Below, piece by piece: positions 55,371 through 64,000 of a stretch of 64,000 bases of DNA. The notes below the pieces were generated by a model. That model was not told the origin of the DNA. It saw only the letters and a list, made by a program, of their open reading frames with translations, and did not search any database. The position numbers were made by a program, and so were the translations under genes. Position 1 is the stretch's first letter, and the number at the start of each line of letters is the position of its first letter. The DNA is taken from positions 124,001 through 188,000 of the forward strand of contig SUVB01000058.1 in assembly GCA_015062205.1 (NCBI GenBank), given 5' to 3'. Source of the DNA: Desulfovibrio desulfuricans (GTDB taxonomy: Bacteria; Desulfobacterota; Desulfovibrionia; Desulfovibrionales; Desulfovibrionaceae).

Positions 55371-58300
55371 GTGCGCATCAAACAACACACCTTTCTCACC
55401 TGTGTCGGCATCATGGTCATTTTCGCCGTCATCTCCTACATGATGAGCGAGATCGTGGTGTCGCGCGATGTGGACGGCATAGAGAGCCGGCAGGCCGAGG
55501 AAAGCATGCGCCTCTTGCAGGGCTGCCTGCGCGCCGAGGGAGCGCAGGCGGACCGCTATGCGGCCGAACTGGCCTTCAGGGAGGATGTCTACCGTTTCAT
55601 GCGCGACCGCGGGGGGCGCTTTGCTGCGGAATATTTCGACACGGAAGCGCTTGTGGGCATGCGGATTTCCTCTGCCTCGCTCTATTCGGAGGAGGGCAGG
55701 CCGGTTTTTTCCCAGACCACGGCGGGCAATGACGGGGATGATGCCGGGCAGGCGGAGGAACGGCGGCTGTGCGCCCGCGTGGCGAACGTCCTGCTGGAAG
55801 GCGCGGCGGATGCCCTCAGCGGCCTGCTGGCGGTGGACGGCCGCATCTTCGGGCTCTCCGCGCACAAGATCCGCGGCAGCGTGCGCCCCCGGACGCCTGC
55901 GGGAGCGCTGGTTCTGACGCGGCCGATGGACGCCGCTTTCCTCCAGAGATTCAGGGAAGTCACGGGGCTGCATTTTGCCGTGGAACCGGCATCGGCCTTT
56001 GACGCTGTTCCGGCCGTGACGGACAGCGCCACGGGCTACAAGCTCGTGCGGGAGGCCGATGCCGTAACGGTCTATGCCGTCATGCGCGACGTGTTCGGCG
56101 ATCCCGTCCTCTGCCTGCGCCTGGATGCCGGCAGGGACGTGGCCGAGTTGGGACGGGGCATGGGCCGCAAGAATTTCCTGCTGATTGCCGCGTTCGGGCT
56201 GATACTGCTGCTGGCCTTCCTGCTGTTCACGGAAGCGCATATCCTGCGGCGCGTCGTCTCCATCCAGCGGCAGGCCCGGCGCATCGGACGGGGCAAGGGC
56301 GTGCTGCGCAGGATCGTCATCCCCGGCGATGACGAAATCCATGACCTTGCCATGAGCATCAACCGCATGGTCGGGGCCCTGCAGTCCAGCGAGAGATTCC
56401 TGGGCGCCGCGCTGGACACGCTGCAGGCCGGGGTGGTTTCCATTGATCCTGAAACCCGCCGCATCCTCAACGTCAACGCCTTTGCGCGGCGTTTCCTCGG
56501 CCTGCCGCGCGAGGACATTGTGGGCAGGGCCTGCCGTGAGGTCATCTGTTCCCGGAAGGAGGGGGACTGCCCGCTGATCGCGCATCCTGATACGCCGGTA
56601 CGGTCGCTGCTGCAGATCAACGGACGGCAGAAAAGCCTTGTGAAGTCCGGGCGCGCCGTTGAGCTGAACGGGAAGAAAATTATCCTGGAAACCTTCATTG
56701 ACATCACGGAGCTGGAAAAAACCCGCCACGAACTGAGCAAGTCGGAAGAACGCTATCGGATGCTGTTCATGAACACCGGCATGGCGTCGGCCGTCGTCAG
56801 CGACAAGGGGCGCATCCTGCTGGCCAATACCGAATTTGCCGGCCTTGTGGGCCTGCCGCGCGCCGACATTGAAGAAAAGTTGCATTTGTCGCATTTCTTC
56901 AACGAGGGCATCCTGTGCCCCGGCGACGGGACGTTCCGCAGCGTCGCCCCCGGCGAAAGCGCCCGGTGTGAGGGGCGGATAATCGGCCGCGACGGCCGCG
57001 CCATTGACGTGATGATCACCTGGGCGGGCCTTGACGGCGGGCGCTGCATCCTCTCCCTGCTGGACATTTCCGAGCGCAAGGACATGGAGACGGAACTGGC
57101 CTACAGGGCCGACCATGACATGCTTACGGGGCTGCCCAACAAGCGCCTGCTCACGGAACGGCTGGAAAAGGCCATGGCTGCGGCGCGCGGCACAGGCCGC
57201 ATGGTGGGGGTGCTGCTCGTCGATCTCGACCGTTTCAAGGGCGTGAATGACAGCTTCGGGCACACGCTGGGCGACAAGCTGCTGCGGCAGGCCGCCGGAC
57301 GGCTGAGCGCCCTCATGAAGCTGGACGACTGCGTGGCGCGCACGGGCGGCGACGAATTTCTCTTCGCCGTCAGCGACGTGACGGACAGGAGCCAGCTGGA
57401 AGATCTGGCCAGGAGCATCCGAACCTCCCTGAACCGCTGCTTTTACGTGGAAGACAATTCCATCTATCTCGGCGCGAGCATCGGCATAACCTGCTTTCCC
57501 GCAGACGGGGAGAATGCCGAAACCCTGCTGCGCAACGCCGATCTCGCCATGTACCGCTCCAAGGAGCGCGGCAAAAACGCCTACACCTTCTTCACCAATG
57601 AGCTGAACATCGACGTCACCAGCAAGATGACCCTGGAGACGGCCCTGTTCAAGGCCGTGGAGAACGAGGCGCTTGAGGCCTACTACCAGCCCAAGGTGGA
57701 CATTGTGAGCGGCCGCGTGGCGGGCTGTGAAGCGTTGGTGCGCTGGCGGCGGGAAGACAAGTTCGTGCCGCCCCCGGCCTTCATCCCCCTGGCGGAGGAA
57801 ACAGGGCTTGTCACGCGGCTGGATATGTTCATGCTGCGCAGCGCGTGCCGGCAGATACGCGTCTGGATGGAAAAGGGCTGCGATCCGGTTCCCGTGGCCG
57901 TCAACATGTCCGCCCGCACCATCCAGTCCGAGGGTTTTGTGGAAAAGGTGCGGCGCATCCTCCGCGAGGAGGACATGCGGCCGGATCAGGTGGATATGGA
58001 GATCACCGAAACAGGCCTCATGTCCGACCTGCATGCGGCGTCGGGAATCATCTCGCAGCTAAGCAACGCGGGCATCAGGATTTTTCTGGATGATTTCGGC
58101 ACGGGCTATTCCTCGCTGCAGTATCTGCATTCCATGCCCATTGCCTGCCTGAAAATCGACAAAAAATTCATTGATGACCTCAATGCCCCCGAAGGCGATT
58201 CCAGGGAGCTTGTGACGACCATCATCGCCCTGGCCACGGGCCTTGGCATGTCCACCGTGGCCGAGGGCGTGGAGCGCAAGGAGCAGCTGGATTTCCTGGC

Positions 58301-58469
58301 CGAAAACGGCTGCCGGGTCATCCAGGGCCATATTTTTTCCAAAGCGCTCAGCGGGGCGGAGTTCGCGGAATTTTTGCTGCACCAGAAGGAACGCATTGAC
58401 GCCGTGCTGCGGCACGACGACCTGTGCCGGTTCTGCCCCCTGCCGTCGGCCCCGGCCCCGACGGCATGA
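55371..58469 (+). CDS. Membrane GGDEF-EAL receptor for cyclic di-GMP
   Basis: The 1032-residue protein starts best at GTG 55371 (weak SD), directly before KQHTFLTCVGIMVIFAVISYM (first membrane helix). A periplasmic CHASE4-like region (about 35-260), a second helix (about 265-290), HAMP and two PAS domains follow. The first PAS carries a cysteine-rich loop (ACREVICSRKEGDCPLI). GGDEF is intact at residues 658-662 (GGDEF). EAL is intact at about 787-789 (EALVRW), with DDFGTGYSSLQYL further on. Both active sites look functional, so it could make or break c-di-GMP, depending on the signal sensed outside. Confidence 0.9.
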   Translation: MRIKQHTFLTCVGIMVIFAVISYMMSEIVVSRDVDGIESRQAEESMRLLQGCLRAEGAQADRYAAELAFREDVYRFMRDRGGRFAAEYFDTEALVGMRISSASLYSEEGRPVFSQTTAGNDGDDAGQAEERRLCARVANVLLEGAADALSGLLAVDGRIFGLSAHKIRGSVRPRTPAGALVLTRPMDAAFLQRFREVTGLHFAVEPASAFDAVPAVTDSATGYKLVREADAVTVYAVMRDVFGDPVLCLRLDAGRDVAELGRGMGRKNFLLIAAFGLILLLAFLLFTEAHILRRVVSIQRQARRIGRGKGVLRRIVIPGDDEIHDLAMSINRMVGALQSSERFLGAALDTLQAGVVSIDPETRRILNVNAFARRFLGLPREDIVGRACREVICSRKEGDCPLIAHPDTPVRSLLQINGRQKSLVKSGRAVELNGKKIILETFIDITELEKTRHELSKSEERYRMLFMNTGMASAVVSDKGRILLANTEFAGLVGLPRADIEEKLHLSHFFNEGILCPGDGTFRSVAPGESARCEGRIIGRDGRAIDVMITWAGLDGGRCILSLLDISERKDMETELAYRADHDMLTGLPNKRLLTERLEKAMAAARGTGRMVGVLLVDLDRFKGVNDSFGHTLGDKLLRQAAGRLSALMKLDDCVARTGGDEFLFAVSDVTDRSQLEDLARSIRTSLNRCFYVEDNSIYLGASIGITCFPADGENAETLLRNADLAMYRSKERGKNAYTFFTNELNIDVTSKMTLETALFKAVENEALEAYYQPKVDIVSGRVAGCEALVRWRREDKFVPPPAFIPLAEETGLVTRLDMFMLRSACRQIRVWMEKGCDPVPVAVNMSARTIQSEGFVEKVRRILREEDMRPDQVDMEITETGLMSDLHAASGIISQLSNAGIRIFLDDFGTGYSSLQYLHSMPIACLKIDKKFIDDLNAPEGDSRELVTTIIALATGLGMSTVAEGVERKEQLDFLAENGCRVIQGHIFSKALSGAEFAEFLLHQKERIDAVLRHDDLCRFCPLPSAPAPTA

Positions 58470-58481
58470 CCGCTGGGCGGT

Positions 58482-59096
58482 TCAATCCCGCGCCTGTGGC
58501 CCCAGCAGCATTTCCAGCACGGCGTCGGCCAGCAGGGCGGCGGCTTCCGTGACGCGCGGGGCCAGGGGCGGCGCCGTGAGCACATCCGTGGTAAAATCGC
58601 CCACCAGCACCATGTTCCCCAGCGCGCGCCGGGTCATGGCGGGGCCGCCCCAGCCGCCCATGCCCGAGGCCGAGGCCACGCGGCAGCCCGCCAGCAGGGC
58701 GCTTTCCACCAGCAGGCTCTTGTCGTCGGGGCGGTCAAAGGCCTCCACCCACACGGGGCAGCGGGCCAGCGTCGCCGTCATGGTGTCGCGCGTCAGACGA
58801 CGGCGAAGAGGTTCCACGTCAATTTCCGGGTTCAGCTCACGCAGCAACTCCGCCAGGGCGTCCACCTTGGGGCGGCCCACATGGCGGGGCCAGTACTGCT
58901 GCCGGTTGAGGTTGGAGGCGTCCACCACGTCGTCGTCCACCAGAAGCAGATGCCCTACGCCGCAGCGGGCCAGCATGAGGGCGGCGTTGGAACCGAGCCC
59001 CCCCGCCCCTGCCACGCCCACGCGCGCCCGGCGGAGCGCGTCCAGCTGCTCCGGGCTGAAATAACGGGCAAGGCCTGCATAGAGGATGTTTTCCAT
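58482..59096 (-). CDS. thiF: ThiF-family adenylyltransferase
   Basis: The 204-residue protein adenylates the C-terminus of ThiS. GVAGAGGLGSNAALMLARCGVG is the nucleotide-binding loop and VVDASNLNRQQYW the conserved Asp/Asn/Arg/Gln set. The zinc CxxC motifs of longer ThiF are absent, consistent with the short family-2 form. It is the last gene of thiSGHF. Confidence 0.92.
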   Translation of the reverse strand: MENILYAGLARYFSPEQLDALRRARVGVAGAGGLGSNAALMLARCGVGHLLLVDDDVVDASNLNRQQYWPRHVGRPKVDALAELLRELNPEIDVEPLRRRLTRDTMTATLARCPVWVEAFDRPDDKSLLVESALLAGCRVASASGMGGWGGPAMTRRALGNMVLVGDFTTDVLTAPPLAPRVTEAAALLADAVLEMLLGPQARD

Positions 59097-59120
59097 GGGC
59101 GTTGCGGGCGCGAACGACGG

Positions 59121-60245
59121 TTATGCGGGAACCGCCGTGGGGTCTTCCCAGTCCTTGAGCACGGCCTGGTAGCCGATGCCCGTGAGCGAGGCGACCATTT
59201 CTTCCAGGCTGCGGCGGTCGGTGATTTCAAACTGGCCGGGATTGTGCAGGTCTTCGGTGGCCCGGCCGCCCACGGCCGTGGAGACCCCGGCGGAAACGCG
59301 CGTCACGCCGATGGGCACCAGATGGTCGCGCATAAACGCGCTTTCACGGCTGGAACAGGTGATGCCCGCGCGCGGCAGGAAACAGCGCAGGGCCGTGACA
59401 TACTGCACGAACAGGCGGTCATCCACGGCGTGCTGCACCGTGAAGCTGCCTTCGTGCGGGCAGATGCGCGGGATGGACACGCTCACGTCCACGCCGGGGT
59501 AGCGCCGCTGCAGCCACCAGGCATGCAGGCCCGTGGCGAAGGCGTCGCGCACGAAGCTTTCCAGCCCGAGCAGCGCGCCCACGCCCAGGCTGCGCATGCC
59601 GCCCTCGGCCGCGCGCTGCGGCGCGTTGAGGCGGAAGCCGTAATCGTGCTTGGGGCCCACAGGGTGCAGCCATGCGTACAACTCCGGGCTGTATGTTTCC
59701 TGGAACATGGTCATGCTGTCCACGCCCGCCGACGCCATGAGGGCGTACTCGTCCGTGGTCAGGGAGTAAACCTCGATGCCCACCGAGGCAAACCGGGGCT
59801 TGATGCGCCGGGCCACTGCCGCAATGTACTCCGGTGAGGAGACCTTGCGCGCGTCGCCCGTGAGCACCAGAATGTGCCGGAAGCCCCGGTCGGCGATGAC
59901 ATCGGCCTCGGCCGCGGCTTCCTCCACGCTGAGGTGGCGGCGCGGCTGCGTGTTCTTGGCGTTGAAGCCGCAGTAGCGGCACTGATTGGTGCACACGTCC
60001 GAAATGTACAGCGGCGTGAAGATGTTCACCGCCCGGCCGAAATAGCGCAGCGTCAGTTCGTGCGCGCGCCGGGCCATGCCCTCAAGGTGCGGTGCGGCCG
60101 CCGGGGAGAGCAGGGTCAGAAAGTCCTCGGGCCGCAGGGTATCCCTTTCCAGCAGGGCGGGCACATCCTCGTTTTTGGCGCGTGCTGCGCCTTCGTCCCG
60201 CCTGTCCGTCGGCCAGGCCGCAAGATAGTCCTGAAATGTTTCCAT
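59121..60245 (-). CDS. thiH: 2-iminoacetate synthase
   Basis: The 374-residue radical-SAM enzyme cleaves tyrosine to dehydroglycine for the thiazole ring. The [4Fe-4S] motif is CTNQCRYCGF. The family landmarks GFRHILVLTGDARKVSS and VGIEVYSL are present. It starts at ATG 60245. It sits between thiG and thiF in the riboswitch-controlled operon. Confidence 0.95.
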   Translation of the reverse strand: METFQDYLAAWPTDRRDEGAARAKNEDVPALLERDTLRPEDFLTLLSPAAAPHLEGMARRAHELTLRYFGRAVNIFTPLYISDVCTNQCRYCGFNAKNTQPRRHLSVEEAAAEADVIADRGFRHILVLTGDARKVSSPEYIAAVARRIKPRFASVGIEVYSLTTDEYALMASAGVDSMTMFQETYSPELYAWLHPVGPKHDYGFRLNAPQRAAEGGMRSLGVGALLGLESFVRDAFATGLHAWWLQRRYPGVDVSVSIPRICPHEGSFTVQHAVDDRLFVQYVTALRCFLPRAGITCSSRESAFMRDHLVPIGVTRVSAGVSTAVGGRATEDLHNPGQFEITDRRSLEEMVASLTGIGYQAVLKDWEDPTAVPA

Positions 60246-60259
60246 GGCGCGAACCCCGT

Positions 60260-61042
60260 CTACCGTAAAAAGCCCGTGAGCGGCGACGAGGCTTCCGCCC
60301 CTTGCCCGCGCGACTTCATCGCGCCCGGTCCGGCCAGCCACGCGGCGCGCCCGGCGCGCACGGCGTCGGCAAAGGCCCGCGCCATGACCACGGGATTTTC
60401 GGCCGAGGCGATGGCCGTGTTCACCAGGCAGGCCGCCGCGCCCATTTCCATGGCCTCGCAGGCCTGCGAAGGCCGCCCGATGCCCGCATCCACCACAATG
60501 GGCAGGTCCAGCTCCTCAATGAGAATGGCGATCATCTCTCTGGTGCGCAGCCCCCGGTTGGTGCCGATGGGCGCGCCCAGCGGCATGACGGCGGCGGCTC
60601 CGGCGTCGGCGCAGGCCCGCGCCACATACAGGTCGGGATTGATGTAGGGCAGGACGGTGAAGCCTTCCTTGACGAGCAGTTCCGTGGCCCTAGCGGTTTC
60701 ATAGCCGTCCGGCAGGAGGTGGCGCATATCGGAGATGACCTCTATCTTCACCCAGTCGCCGCAGCCGGCGGCGCGGGCCAGCCGGGCCAGCCGCACGGCC
60801 TCTTCCGCGGTGCGCGCGCCGGAGGTGTTGGGCAAAAGGCGCATGTGCGGCGGGATGTGCCCCATGATGCCCTGCGGGGCTTCGCCCGGTTTGCCCACAC
60901 GGCGCATGGCCACGGTAATCACCTCCGCGCCGCTGGCCTCGGCCACCGCCGGGATGAGGCTGTCTGCGCCGTATTTGCCTGTGCCGATAAAAAGGCGGCT
61001 TTTCAGAGATACGCCGCCGAGTTCAAACATATCGTCATGCAT
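60260..61042 (-). CDS. thiG: Thiazole synthase
   Basis: The 260-residue TIM-barrel enzyme forms the thiazole phosphate. The segments [63 protein letters not shown] and [30 protein letters not shown] are all family landmarks. ATG 61042 or 61030 may be the start; both lack a clear SD. Downstream, thiH starts 14 bases after its stop. Confidence 0.95.
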   Translation of the reverse strand: MHDDMFELGGVSLKSRLFIGTGKYGADSLIPAVAEASGAEVITVAMRRVGKPGEAPQGIMGHIPPHMRLLPNTSGARTAEEAVRLARLARAAGCGDWVKIEVISDMRHLLPDGYETARATELLVKEGFTVLPYINPDLYVARACADAGAAAVMPLGAPIGTNRGLRTREMIAILIEELDLPIVVDAGIGRPSQACEAMEMGAAACLVNTAIASAENPVVMARAFADAVRAGRAAWLAGPGAMKSRGQGAEASSPLTGFLR

Positions 61043-61131
61043 GCTGTTCTGCCTGTACCGCGCGGATGCGCGAAAAAAACGCCCGTAGGGGCAAAAGGAT
61101 TCCCAAAGATGCGCGAACTCAGCGGCCGGGT

Positions 61132-61332
61132 CTAGCCGCCGCCCACAAACTGCACAATTTCCAGCCGGTCGCCCGGCATGAGCGTGGTGTCGGCGAAGGC
61201 GTCGCGGGGGACGATGTCGCCGTTGCGTTCCACAACCACGGCGGTGGCGTCGTGCCCCCGCGCGGCCAGAAAATCGGCCACGCTGGTCTGTTCCGCGGCC
61301 TGTTCCGCCGCGCCGTTGACAATGAGTTCCAT
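61132..61332 (-). CDS. thiS: Sulfur carrier protein ThiS
   Basis: The 66-residue ubiquitin-fold protein begins [10 protein letters not shown] and ends in the required GG (QFVGGG), which is activated by ThiF and carries the sulfur for the thiazole. GGAG six bases before ATG 61332 supports the start. It is the first gene of the thi operon, 52 bases after the riboswitch terminator. Confidence 0.95.
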   Translation of the reverse strand: MELIVNGAAEQAAEQTSVADFLAARGHDATAVVVERNGDIVPRDAFADTTLMPGDRLEIVQFVGGG

Positions 61333-61384
61333 AGGCGTCTCCACAAGGAAGGCCTCCGCCTTCCGTGCCGTTGCCGGGGGGTGA

Positions 61385-61418
61385 CAAAAAGCCCGCATAA
61401 CCTGTGCGGCTGCGGGCG
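61385..61418 (-). terminator. Terminator of the TPP riboswitch (expression platform)
   Basis: On the minus strand GCCCGCA and TGCGGGC form a seven-base-pair stem followed by TTTTTG. It lies between the aptamer and thiS, so TPP binding can end transcription. Confidence 0.8.
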
Positions 61419-61437
61419 CGAACCTGCCTGGGCAGGC

Positions 61438-61544
61438 GGCTTCCCTTCGTCGGCACTGTCCGCGTCAGGTGCAGAACCACAGTATGGTGGTCCTAGGGGT
61501 CAGGCTCGTTCGTCCTTTCTCAGCCCGTGGGGCTCCCCCAGCCG
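61438..61544 (-). promoter_or_regulatory. TPP (THI-box) riboswitch aptamer
   Basis: The minus strand reads CGGCTGGGGGAGCCC, then GGGCTGAGA, GAGCCTGACCC, ACCTGACGCGGACAGTGCC and CGAAGGGAAGCCG. These match the TPP aptamer landmarks CTGAGA, ACC-CTGA and the GCG-AGGGA end. The outer helix CGGCT/AGCCG closes it. It precedes thiSGHF, as expected. Confidence 0.93.
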
Positions 61545-61552
61545 GTGCGCAG

Positions 61553-61581
61553 AATATAAGCATCTCGGCGGCGCATGGCAA
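61553..61581 (-). promoter_or_regulatory. Promoter of the thi operon
   Basis: TTGCCA, a 17-base spacer and TATATT on the minus strand predict a start near 61546, just before the aptamer's first helix. Confidence 0.75.
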
Positions 61582-61650
61582 GCGGAAGCCGTGTCCTGCC
61601 CCGCATGTCGGGGCGTTTCGGCAGCGGGGGACAGCGCAGGAGGCCGGCAT

Positions 61651-63210
61651 TCAGCGTTCCCCGGCGTCGCGTCGCCGGGACTTGCGGAAGCGGATGAAGA
61701 TTTCGTGCAGTTCCTGGCGCGTGAAACCCATGACGGCGGGCAGGCCCAGACAGAGCAGGGCCACGCAGGCCGTGTACACCACGCCGGAGACGAGGAAGCG
61801 CGTCAGTGACTCCAGTCCGCCGAGGCCCAGGGCCAGCGTGGCCTGACGGCAGCAGAAGGCCAGCGCCAGCAGCACGGCGAGGCTCCAGACCTGATGGGCC
61901 GCATTGCGCCGGAAATTCAGCGGAATGAAGCGTGAGGCCAGCCACAGATAGATGTTGACCGTCACCATCTGCACGCAGACCGTCTTGACGGCCAGCCCCA
62001 CCGCGCCCAGCCCCAGCCCGAACAAATGGGGCGGGGCCAGCAGGAACCAGGCTGCGGCGAAGCCGTAGACGCATTCCAGCGCGGCCATGTTGCGCAGCAC
62101 CTTGGTGCGTCCCGTGGCGTGAAAGACGGAACCGGCCAGTTGCCCGTAGGCCTGGTGCAGGGGATAGAGGGCCATGATCTGCACGGGGAGTACGGCGGCG
62201 GTAAAGTTTGCGCCGCCGAAAAGAGCCACCAGGGCCGGGCCTTCGGCCAGCGTGAAGCAGGAGAAGTAGGCCGCCACCACATAGAGCAGCGGGGCGAAGC
62301 GGGAAAGCAGACGGCCCATGGCCTCCCTGTCGTGGTTGCCCCAGGCGATGGAGAGTTCGCGCATGATGAGCGGCGTCATGGCCGAGACAAAGAGAAAACA
62401 GGCCATGCTCACTTTTTGCGACAGGGCGAAGAAGCCCTGTTCCACGCTGCCGTCGAACCACTGCAACAGCCAGCGTTCGGTCGTGAGCATGAGAAAGGAA
62501 AGCAGCGCCTGGACGAACAGCGGGTGACTGTAGTCGAAAAATTCCCGTCCGTAGGCGCGCAGCTCGCCGCGCGTCAGGCGGAAGTGCAGTTCGGCTCCCT
62601 CCTGCCGCCAGCAGGCGCGCGTCACAAGCCAGTAGCCCAGGGCCGTGGCCCCCAGCATAAGGTACTGCTGGCCGAAGAGCGTGCCGATGTTCAGCCGGCC
62701 GCCCCAGAAGAGCAGGCCCAGCAACCCCACCGCCACAAGCGAGACCACGGTGCGCACCATTTCGGAGGAGACGGTGGCCCCCACGGCGTCGTTCATGGAG
62801 CGCAGCACGCGTCCCCACCAGGTCAGGAAAGCCCACAGGGCGGCCAGCGGGGCGAGCCACAGGGGCACGTCAGGCATGAGCAGCCCGCCGATGCGGGGCA
62901 GCTGCATGCACAGGGCGACCAGCAGGCTGACGCCCAGCACGGCCGCCGTCACGCGCATGTAGAAGCCGATGAGGCCGGTTTCGCGCTGACGGCGGGAGAG
63001 GGCGTTGTAGAAGCAGGTGGAGGTGCCCATGTCCAGAAAGCCGAAGAGCTGCTGGAACACGTTGGTCGCAAAGCTGTAGTTGCCGTACATCTGCGGGCCG
63101 AGGGCGCGCGGCAGAATGGCCTCCATGACCAGATACACGGGCACGGAGGCGACGTTGGCCAGCAGTTTGAACGCATAGCGTCGGGCCAATGTGGGAGTGG
63201 CGTTGGGCAT
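61651..63210 (-). CDS. Wzx-like oligosaccharide flippase
   Basis: The 519-residue membrane protein has about 12-14 helices and belongs to the polysaccharide-export (MVF) superfamily. It begins RRYAFKLLANVASVPVYLVMEAILPRALGP, with YGNYSFATNVFQQLFGFLDMG, typical of O-antigen flippases. It moves a lipid-linked oligosaccharide to the periplasmic side. It is separate from the sugar genes at the left end of the window. The thi promoter lies just beyond its 3' end, so its transcript could run into the thi operon. Confidence 0.85.
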   Translation of the reverse strand: MPNATPTLARRYAFKLLANVASVPVYLVMEAILPRALGPQMYGNYSFATNVFQQLFGFLDMGTSTCFYNALSRRQRETGLIGFYMRVTAAVLGVSLLVALCMQLPRIGGLLMPDVPLWLAPLAALWAFLTWWGRVLRSMNDAVGATVSSEMVRTVVSLVAVGLLGLLFWGGRLNIGTLFGQQYLMLGATALGYWLVTRACWRQEGAELHFRLTRGELRAYGREFFDYSHPLFVQALLSFLMLTTERWLLQWFDGSVEQGFFALSQKVSMACFLFVSAMTPLIMRELSIAWGNHDREAMGRLLSRFAPLLYVVAAYFSCFTLAEGPALVALFGGANFTAAVLPVQIMALYPLHQAYGQLAGSVFHATGRTKVLRNMAALECVYGFAAAWFLLAPPHLFGLGLGAVGLAVKTVCVQMVTVNIYLWLASRFIPLNFRRNAAHQVWSLAVLLALAFCCRQATLALGLGGLESLTRFLVSGVVYTACVALLCLGLPAVMGFTRQELHEIFIRFRKSRRRDAGER

Positions 63211-63303
63211 GCCGCAGGGTAGCCTGTTTCACCGGCGCGCTCAAGCGGGGCGCATTCCGGCGCGGACGGCAGGGCGGCAGTTGCGCGGGCGCGCCCCTTT
63301 GAG

Positions 63304-63332
63304 TTTACGGCCGCGCGGTTTTGCCGTATGGT
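63304..63332 (+). promoter_or_regulatory. Probable promoter of ilvD
   Basis: TTTACG, a 17-base spacer and TATGGT lie 42 bases upstream of the ilvD start codon. Confidence 0.45.
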
Positions 63333-63374
63333 GCGGGCCTGTTCGGAGTCGTCTTTTACCACGAGGAAAATGTC

Positions 63375-64000
63375 ATGGATGCCGAAGAACGCAGCAAAAA
63401 AATGAAATTCGGGCTGGAAAAGGCCCCCCATCGCTCCCTGCTCTATGCCCTGGGCCTGACCAGGGAGGAAATGGAACGCCCCCTGGTGGGCGTGGTCAAT
63501 GCCGCCAGCGAAGTGGTGCCCGGCCATATGCATCTGAACAGTCTGGCCGAGGCGGTCAAGGCCGGGGTGCGCATGGCGGGGGGCACGCCCCTGCAATTCC
63601 CGGCCATCGCCGTGTGCGACGGCATCGCCATGAATCATGAGGGGATGCGCTTTTCCCTGCCGTCACGCGAATTCATTGCGGATTCCATCGAAATCATGGC
63701 CCGCGCCCACGCCTTTGACGCGCTGGTGTTCATCCCCAACTGCGACAAGTGCGTGCCCGGCATGCTCATGGCCATGATGCGCCTGAATATCCCTTCGGTG
63801 CTGGTTTCCGGCGGGCCCATGCTGCCGGGCGACATCGGCCCGCACCAGCGCGGTGACCTCATCACCGTGTTCGAGGCTGTGGGCAAGGTGCGCAGCGGAG
63901 CTATGACCGAGGAGGAACTGGAGCGTCTCACCGAGCGGGCCTGTCCCGGCTGCGGGGCCTGTGCGGGCATGTTCACGGCCAATTCCATGAACTGTCTGGC
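63375..64000 (+). CDS. ilvD: Dihydroxy-acid dehydratase (N-terminal part)
   Basis: About 208 residues are visible before the window ends; the ORF track does not list it. The enzyme dehydrates dihydroxy-acids to the 2-keto acids of valine and isoleucine. Visible landmarks are [38 protein letters not shown] and [20 protein letters not shown], where the cysteines bind the Fe-S cluster. GAGG precedes ATG 63375. The usual DGIAMGHDGMR reads [11 protein letters not shown], a small variation. The rest of the gene lies to the right. Confidence 0.95.
   Translation, partial: MDAEERSKKMKFGLEKAPHRSLLYALGLTREEMERPLVGVVNAASEVVPGHMHLNSLAEAVKAGVRMAGGTPLQFPAIAVCDGIAMNHEGMRFSLPSREFIADSIEIMARAHAFDALVFIPNCDKCVPGMLMAMMRLNIPSVLVSGGPMLPGDIGPHQRGDLITVFEAVGKVRSGAMTEEELERLTERACPGCGACAGMFTANSMNCL

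Noticed and set aside
55182-58034. 950-residue minus-strand ORF
   Set aside because: Antisense to the GGDEF-EAL gene; no protein-like features.

Overview
The window is high-GC, densely packed bacterial chromosome. Its gene content points to a sulfate-reducing member of the Desulfovibrionaceae (Desulfobacterota). The main clues are a Re-type citrate synthase clustered with isocitrate dehydrogenase and aconitase, an F1 ATP synthase operon that carries b' and b but no a or c subunit, and a 7TM/histidine-kinase sensor and surface-polysaccharide genes of the kind seen in that family. No insertion sequence, prophage or CRISPR array is visible. The species is inferred, not proven.

Layout. 1-4.0 kb: end of an operon for an amino-sugar or nonulosonate-like surface sugar (iron alcohol dehydrogenase, DegT-type aminotransferase, a cytidylyltransferase-PseG/SpsG fusion, an SpsF-like cytidylyltransferase). 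4.0-11.3 kb (minus): cardiolipin synthase, universal stress protein, a very large 7TM hybrid-kinase-like protein whose phosphorelay residues all look substituted, and a membrane-anchored TPR protein. 11.6-12.9 kb: serS. 13.1-19.4 kb: an oxidative TCA block (Re-citrate synthase with a Cache-like C-terminal domain, NADP-type isocitrate dehydrogenase, a LysE-type exporter, aconitase). 19.5-28.2 kb: plsY, thrC, a surface-carbohydrate protein, mtnA, alaC-hom and yjbQ. 28.3-32.2 kb: dinB, the remnant of a serine-type permease, dgt and cysC. 32.8-33.0 kb: tRNA-Asp and tRNA-Val with their own promoter and terminator. 33.2-41.8 kb: a secreted polysaccharide deacetylase, nspC and the ATP synthase operon with a clear promoter.

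42.0-45.2 kb (minus): glycosyltransferase, shikimate kinase, M24 peptidase and a small HTH regulator. 45.3-48.6 kb (plus): a compact three-gene cassette of low or uneven GC (DPGTGS small membrane protein, methyltransferase, EptA/LtaS-like five-TM phosphotransferase), divergent from the HTH gene. 48.6-55.1 kb: pyrK-pyrD, a YghO/bacterial ceramide-synthase-like acyltransferase overlapping a CerR-like epimerase, an ABC-F ATPase and a MutT. 55.4-58.5 kb: a large GGDEF-EAL receptor. 58.5-61.5 kb (minus): thiSGHF behind a TPP riboswitch with terminator and promoter. 61.6-63.2 kb: a Wzx-like flippase. 63.4-64.0 kb: the start of ilvD.

The least-described parts are the pseudo-hybrid kinase, the DPGTGS-methyltransferase-phosphotransferase cassette, the Cache domain fused to a citrate synthase, and the putative ceramide pair. 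Several palindromes and promoters also deserve testing, including a possibly leaderless pyrK and a GntR-like dyad upstream of the ATP synthase operon.
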